DNA of 64,000 bases, from positions 372,001 to 436,000 of the forward strand of contig NZ_JACSZW010000001.1 in the NCBI RefSeq assembly GCF_014472395.1, written 5' to 3'. Positions 61,101-64,000 of the stretch are shown one piece after another. Under the pieces are notes generated by a model, which was given only the letters and a program-made list of their open reading frames with translations, searched no databases and was not told where the DNA came from. The translations under genes and the position numbers were made by a program. Numbering within the stretch: the stretch's first letter is position 1; each line of letters opens with the position of its first letter. The DNA comes from Pedobacter sp. N36a (GTDB taxonomy: Bacteria > Bacteroidota > Bacteroidia > Sphingobacteriales > Sphingobacteriaceae).

Positions 61101-64000
61101 TTAAAAATTAGCGGTGAAACCCAGGGAATAATTTGAAGTCAGCGGATAACGGGTACCATTACTGGTTAACAGTTCTGGATCCCATAACTTAAACTTGCTG
61201 AAAGTATACACGTTATAACCCGTTGCATAAATTCTTAGACGTTTCACACCGATGGACTTAATGCCTTCTTTAAGGGTGTAACCCAAATCAACATTTTTCA
61301 ATCTCAGGAAGCTCACATCACGTTTCCACCAAGTGCTCGACTGATAGTTGTTGTTGTTCGTGTTATAAGATAATCTAGGATAAGTAACATTCTGACTTGG
61401 GTTCGCTACCGTCCAACGGTCTGTAGCCACGGCCAGCATATTCCCTTGTCCTCCAGAGTTAGCAAATGAAGGAATGTCAATTAACATATCCGCATTGCTT
61501 TGTCCTTGGAAAAAGGCACCAAAATCAAAATTCTTATAGCTTACAGAGAAACCAAAACCATAAGTGGTCATTGGTATATCACCTCTTCCGATGATCGTCT
61601 TATCGAAATCATTGATTTCACCATCACCATTTAAATCCTTGTACTTAATATCACCTGGCATTAGGGTGCCAAATTGTTTCGGACTGGCATCAATCTCTGC
61701 CTGGCTATCGAACAATTTCTCTGCAATAAACCCAAAACGGGTCGCTGCTAAGATATTATATCCTCTTTGCTCCATCCATGGATAAGCTTTAGGTGCCTGG
61801 TCATTTTCAATCACTTTATCCTTATTGTAAGTATAATTCGCTCTGAAATTGATCGACAAATCCTGGCTGAACTGAGCATTGTACTCTATCGTACCGTCAA
61901 TACCTTTATTTTTCACCTCACCAAGGTTACCCAGTGGGGTATTGGCAAGGCCGATATAGTTTGGCACTACACCACGGCTGATAAATGTCCCTGTTCTGTG
62001 TTCTTTAAACACATCTACAATCAGGGAAAGGTTGTTATTTAAGGTCTTCAACTCGAAACCTAAATCCTGCTTGCGCGTTTCTGCCCAGGTTACATCCACT
62101 CCATAAGCAGTAATCGCTAAACCGCCAAAGCTATTCTGTCCCGTCTGCCCGAAAGTATAACCAGGAATATTTGTATTGCTGATTTTGGTCAGGTAGAAGA
62201 AACGATCTGCTTCATTGTCTACATAATTAGCCGTACCCCCTCCGGATCCTACGATACCATCAGAATAACGGAATTTCACCATCTGGAAAGTATTTTTCAA
62301 CTTCTCAAAGAAAGGCTCATTAGAAACCAACCATCCTACACCAAATGCTGGAAATGCACCATAACGTTTACTTGGCGCAAAATTCTCTGAACCATTATAA
62401 CCCAGGTTAAACTCTGCAAAATACTTGTTATCATAAGCATACGTAGCACGTGTAGCCACACCCTGTAACCTGTAAGGTATAGAAAGTGTTAAATTACCGG
62501 CAAATGGGTTACTGTTGTCATTCTGATTGTAAAGTACCAAACCACTTACGGCATGTTTACCGAAAGTACGGTTGTAATTGATCCCTATTTCAGCATAAAC
62601 TTTCTTGTCTCCACTATTTGTATTGGCATAGTTTAAGAAGTCCTGCCCTTGTAATACCAAGCCATATTTATAACCTGAACTTGGGTCGTTAGGGGTATTG
62701 TAAGGATCATTAGGGTTAATTCTGTACAAGGATTCTCTTTTTATCCTGTTGATGCGGTTATCGTTTTTAACATCGAATGAGAACATTCCTGTCATAGACA
62801 AACCAGGGGTAATCGCTTTTAAATCCTGCGTTAAACGAAGGTTGGAATACAGCTGAGTAGTATATCCAATGCGGTATCCATTTCTGGTGATGTCACCATA
62901 AGGGTTACGCTGATCGGCCTGTGGACTAATTCCTGGCAAGCTTCCGTTTGGATATAAGATTGGAAATGAAGTTGGATTGATCAGGAAAGCCTGACTAAAA
63001 ATATCCTGTGCATTAAAGTTACTTGGGAAGTTAGTTTGTGATAACACCCCTTTTACGCCCAGATCCATCTTGGTGGTCCCCGTAATGTCCCAGTTTAAAT
63101 TGGTGCTGACATTAAAACGGTCATAACTTTGGTTGATTTTCTTATTGTCTGCATCACTGGTTTTAAACAATCCGCTTTCACCATAATAACCTAAAGACAC
63201 ATAGTATCTCGCATTGCTCACCCCACCAGATAAATTGGCAGTAGCCGTTCTGTTTTGTCCAAAATCATTATAAATGGCATCAAACCAATTTACATTTGGA
63301 TACAGGATTGGATCTGAACCATTTGCTGTCTTTTGAATCGCATCTAAACTGAAGACAGGATTAAAGGCTCCCGCTGCACCACCTCTCAGGTATTCCGTAT
63401 ATTTTGCCTCGTTAGCCAGGTTCATATAATCGACACCATCAATCAGCTGGGGCTTCCGAGTAAACTTGCTGATCCCCTGATAAAAATCTACAGAGATCTT
63501 TGGTACGCCAGTTTTACCTTGTTTAGTATTGATCAGGATTACCCCGTTTGCACCACGAATACCATATACCGCAGTCGCTGCAGCATCTTTAAGCACAGTA
63601 AAGTTCTCTACATCATAAACACTAATGTCATTCAGGTTTCTACCAGGAACACCATCTATGATAATCAAAGGACTTCTATCGCCAGCCGATTGTGAAGTAA
63701 TACCACGGATAAAAATATCTGAACCTGTAGCTCCAGGTTCTCCGTTTCTGCTCACGTTAATCACACCAGGAATACGTCCAGCCAACATCTGACTTAAGCT
63801 GGATACCGGCTGCTTTAAATCGTCTACACTTACCGACGATTGTGCTCCTACCAGACTTTCTTTCTTCTGTGTACCAAAACCTACAATAGCGATCTCTTTC
63901 AAATCCTCGCCACCTTTTGGTTTCATCTCAATAGTTAAAGCTGTTTGTTTTCCGACAGCAACTTCCTGAGTTTCATAACTTACATAACTGACAATTAAAA
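61101..64000 (-). CDS. SusC/RagA-family TonB-linked outer membrane protein, partial
   Basis: At least 966 residues; the gene is cut by the right edge. The frame stays open to position 64000: before the first Met there is a carboxypeptidase-like domain end (IVSYVSYETQEVAVGKQTAL). Then come the plug (EIAIVGFGTQKKESLVGAQS, SSLSQMLAGRIPGVINV, FIRGITSQSAG, PLIIIDGVPGRNLNDI, SVYDVENFTVLKDAAATAVY, GIRGANGVILINTKQGKTG) and a barrel ending in YSLGFTANF. It imports polymers or oligomers too big for porins using TonB energy. It pairs with the SusD gene (five-base gap). The TonB box/N-terminal signal lies beyond the window. Confidence 0.95.
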   Translation of the reverse strand, partial: LIVSYVSYETQEVAVGKQTALTIEMKPKGGEDLKEIAIVGFGTQKKESLVGAQSSVSVDDLKQPVSSLSQMLAGRIPGVINVSRNGEPGATGSDIFIRGITSQSAGDRSPLIIIDGVPGRNLNDISVYDVENFTVLKDAAATAVYGIRGANGVILINTKQGKTGVPKISVDFYQGISKFTRKPQLIDGVDYMNLANEAKYTEYLRGGAAGAFNPVFSLDAIQKTANGSDPILYPNVNWFDAIYNDFGQNRTATANLSGGVSNARYYVSLGYYGESGLFKTSDADNKKINQSYDRFNVSTNLNWDITGTTKMDLGVKGVLSQTNFPSNFNAQDIFSQAFLINPTSFPILYPNGSLPGISPQADQRNPYGDITRNGYRIGYTTQLYSNLRLTQDLKAITPGLSMTGMFSFDVKNDNRINRIKRESLYRINPNDPYNTPNDPSSGYKYGLVLQGQDFLNYANTNSGDKKVYAEIGINYNRTFGKHAVSGLVLYNQNDNSNPFAGNLTLSIPYRLQGVATRATYAYDNKYFAEFNLGYNGSENFAPSKRYGAFPAFGVGWLVSNEPFFEKLKNTFQMVKFRYSDGIVGSGGGTANYVDNEADRFFYLTKISNTNIPGYTFGQTGQNSFGGLAITAYGVDVTWAETRKQDLGFELKTLNNNLSLIVDVFKEHRTGTFISRGVVPNYIGLANTPLGNLGEVKNKGIDGTIEYNAQFSQDLSINFRANYTYNKDKVIENDQAPKAYPWMEQRGYNILAATRFGFIAEKLFDSQAEIDASPKQFGTLMPGDIKYKDLNGDGEINDFDKTIIGRGDIPMTTYGFGFSVSYKNFDFGAFFQGQSNADMLIDIPSFANSGGQGNMLAVATDRWTVANPSQNVTYPRLSYNTNNNNYQSSTWWKRDVSFLRLKNVDLGYTLKEGIKSIGVKRLRIYATGYNVYTFSKFKLWDPELLTSNGTRYPLTSNYSLGFTANF

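Overview
The window comes from the chromosome of a Bacteroidota bacterium, most likely Pedobacter or another Sphingobacteriaceae. This is inferred from a SusC/SusD pair, 7TMR-DISM and LytS-type kinases, DUF5723 and OMP_b-brl outer membrane proteins, FabV, weak ribosome binding sites, and promoters that fit the Bacteroidota -33 TTG / -7 TAnnTTTG pattern. No rRNA, tRNA, CRISPR array, transposase, integrase or phage gene was found. Genes lie on both strands in short operons.

Layout. 0-3 kb: an Lrp fragment, then a DtxR/MntR-type regulator and an Nramp transporter fused to a UspA domain, behind a promoter whose -7 box lies inside an operator-like palindrome. 3-11.7 kb: housekeeping genes (smpB, pcm, priA, the rpmH-rnpA-yidD-tsaB operon) and two envelope proteins of unknown function. 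11.8-14.4 kb: a LiaF-like membrane protein with a LytS-type kinase and a LytTR regulator. 14.5-18 kb: ChaN-like protein, a large nested inverted repeat, mscL and rpoN. 18-26.1 kb: a signalling island holding two near-duplicate receiver proteins and a tight five-gene operon (E1-like ThiF/nitroreductase fusion, autoinducer-synthase-like acyltransferase, 7TM histidine kinase, receiver-kinase hybrid, receiver). 26-38.5 kb: fabV, a TonB receptor, a MutS-like ATPase, a membrane-anchored Ppx/GppA-like protein, miaE, a glycosyltransferase, an amino-acid permease with a striking promoter palindrome, a TsdA-like dihaem cytochrome abutting a periplasmic-binding-protein remnant, and small proteins. 38.7-43.1 kb: a kinase with 21-residue repeats, two receiver proteins, and a ParA/small DNA-binding protein cassette flanked by long palindromes. 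44-52.5 kb: glycosyltransferase, ATP-grasp, GrpB, Dabb, an outer membrane barrel, DUF808, DinB and a sulfurtransferase. 52.5-56 kb: a decaying sugar locus (DUF1080 hydrolase, DeoR regulator, MFS transporter, sugar isomerase remnant). 56-64 kb: SusC/SusD with two predicted zinc-peptidase lipoproteins.

The best candidate for an undescribed system is the 19.4-26.1 kb operon. Its first two genes look biosynthetic (adenylation, flavin redox, acyl transfer) and are translationally coupled to a seven-transmembrane receptor kinase and its receivers. This suggests a cell that makes and senses its own small-molecule or peptide signal, which is inference. Second is the ParA cassette at 41.8-43.1 kb, which has plasmid-like partition architecture inside a chromosomal signalling cluster. 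Third is the SusCD-peptidase locus at the right edge. At least four gene remnants (at 36.3, 50.8, 52.5 and 55.8 kb) show that the accessory parts are being eroded.
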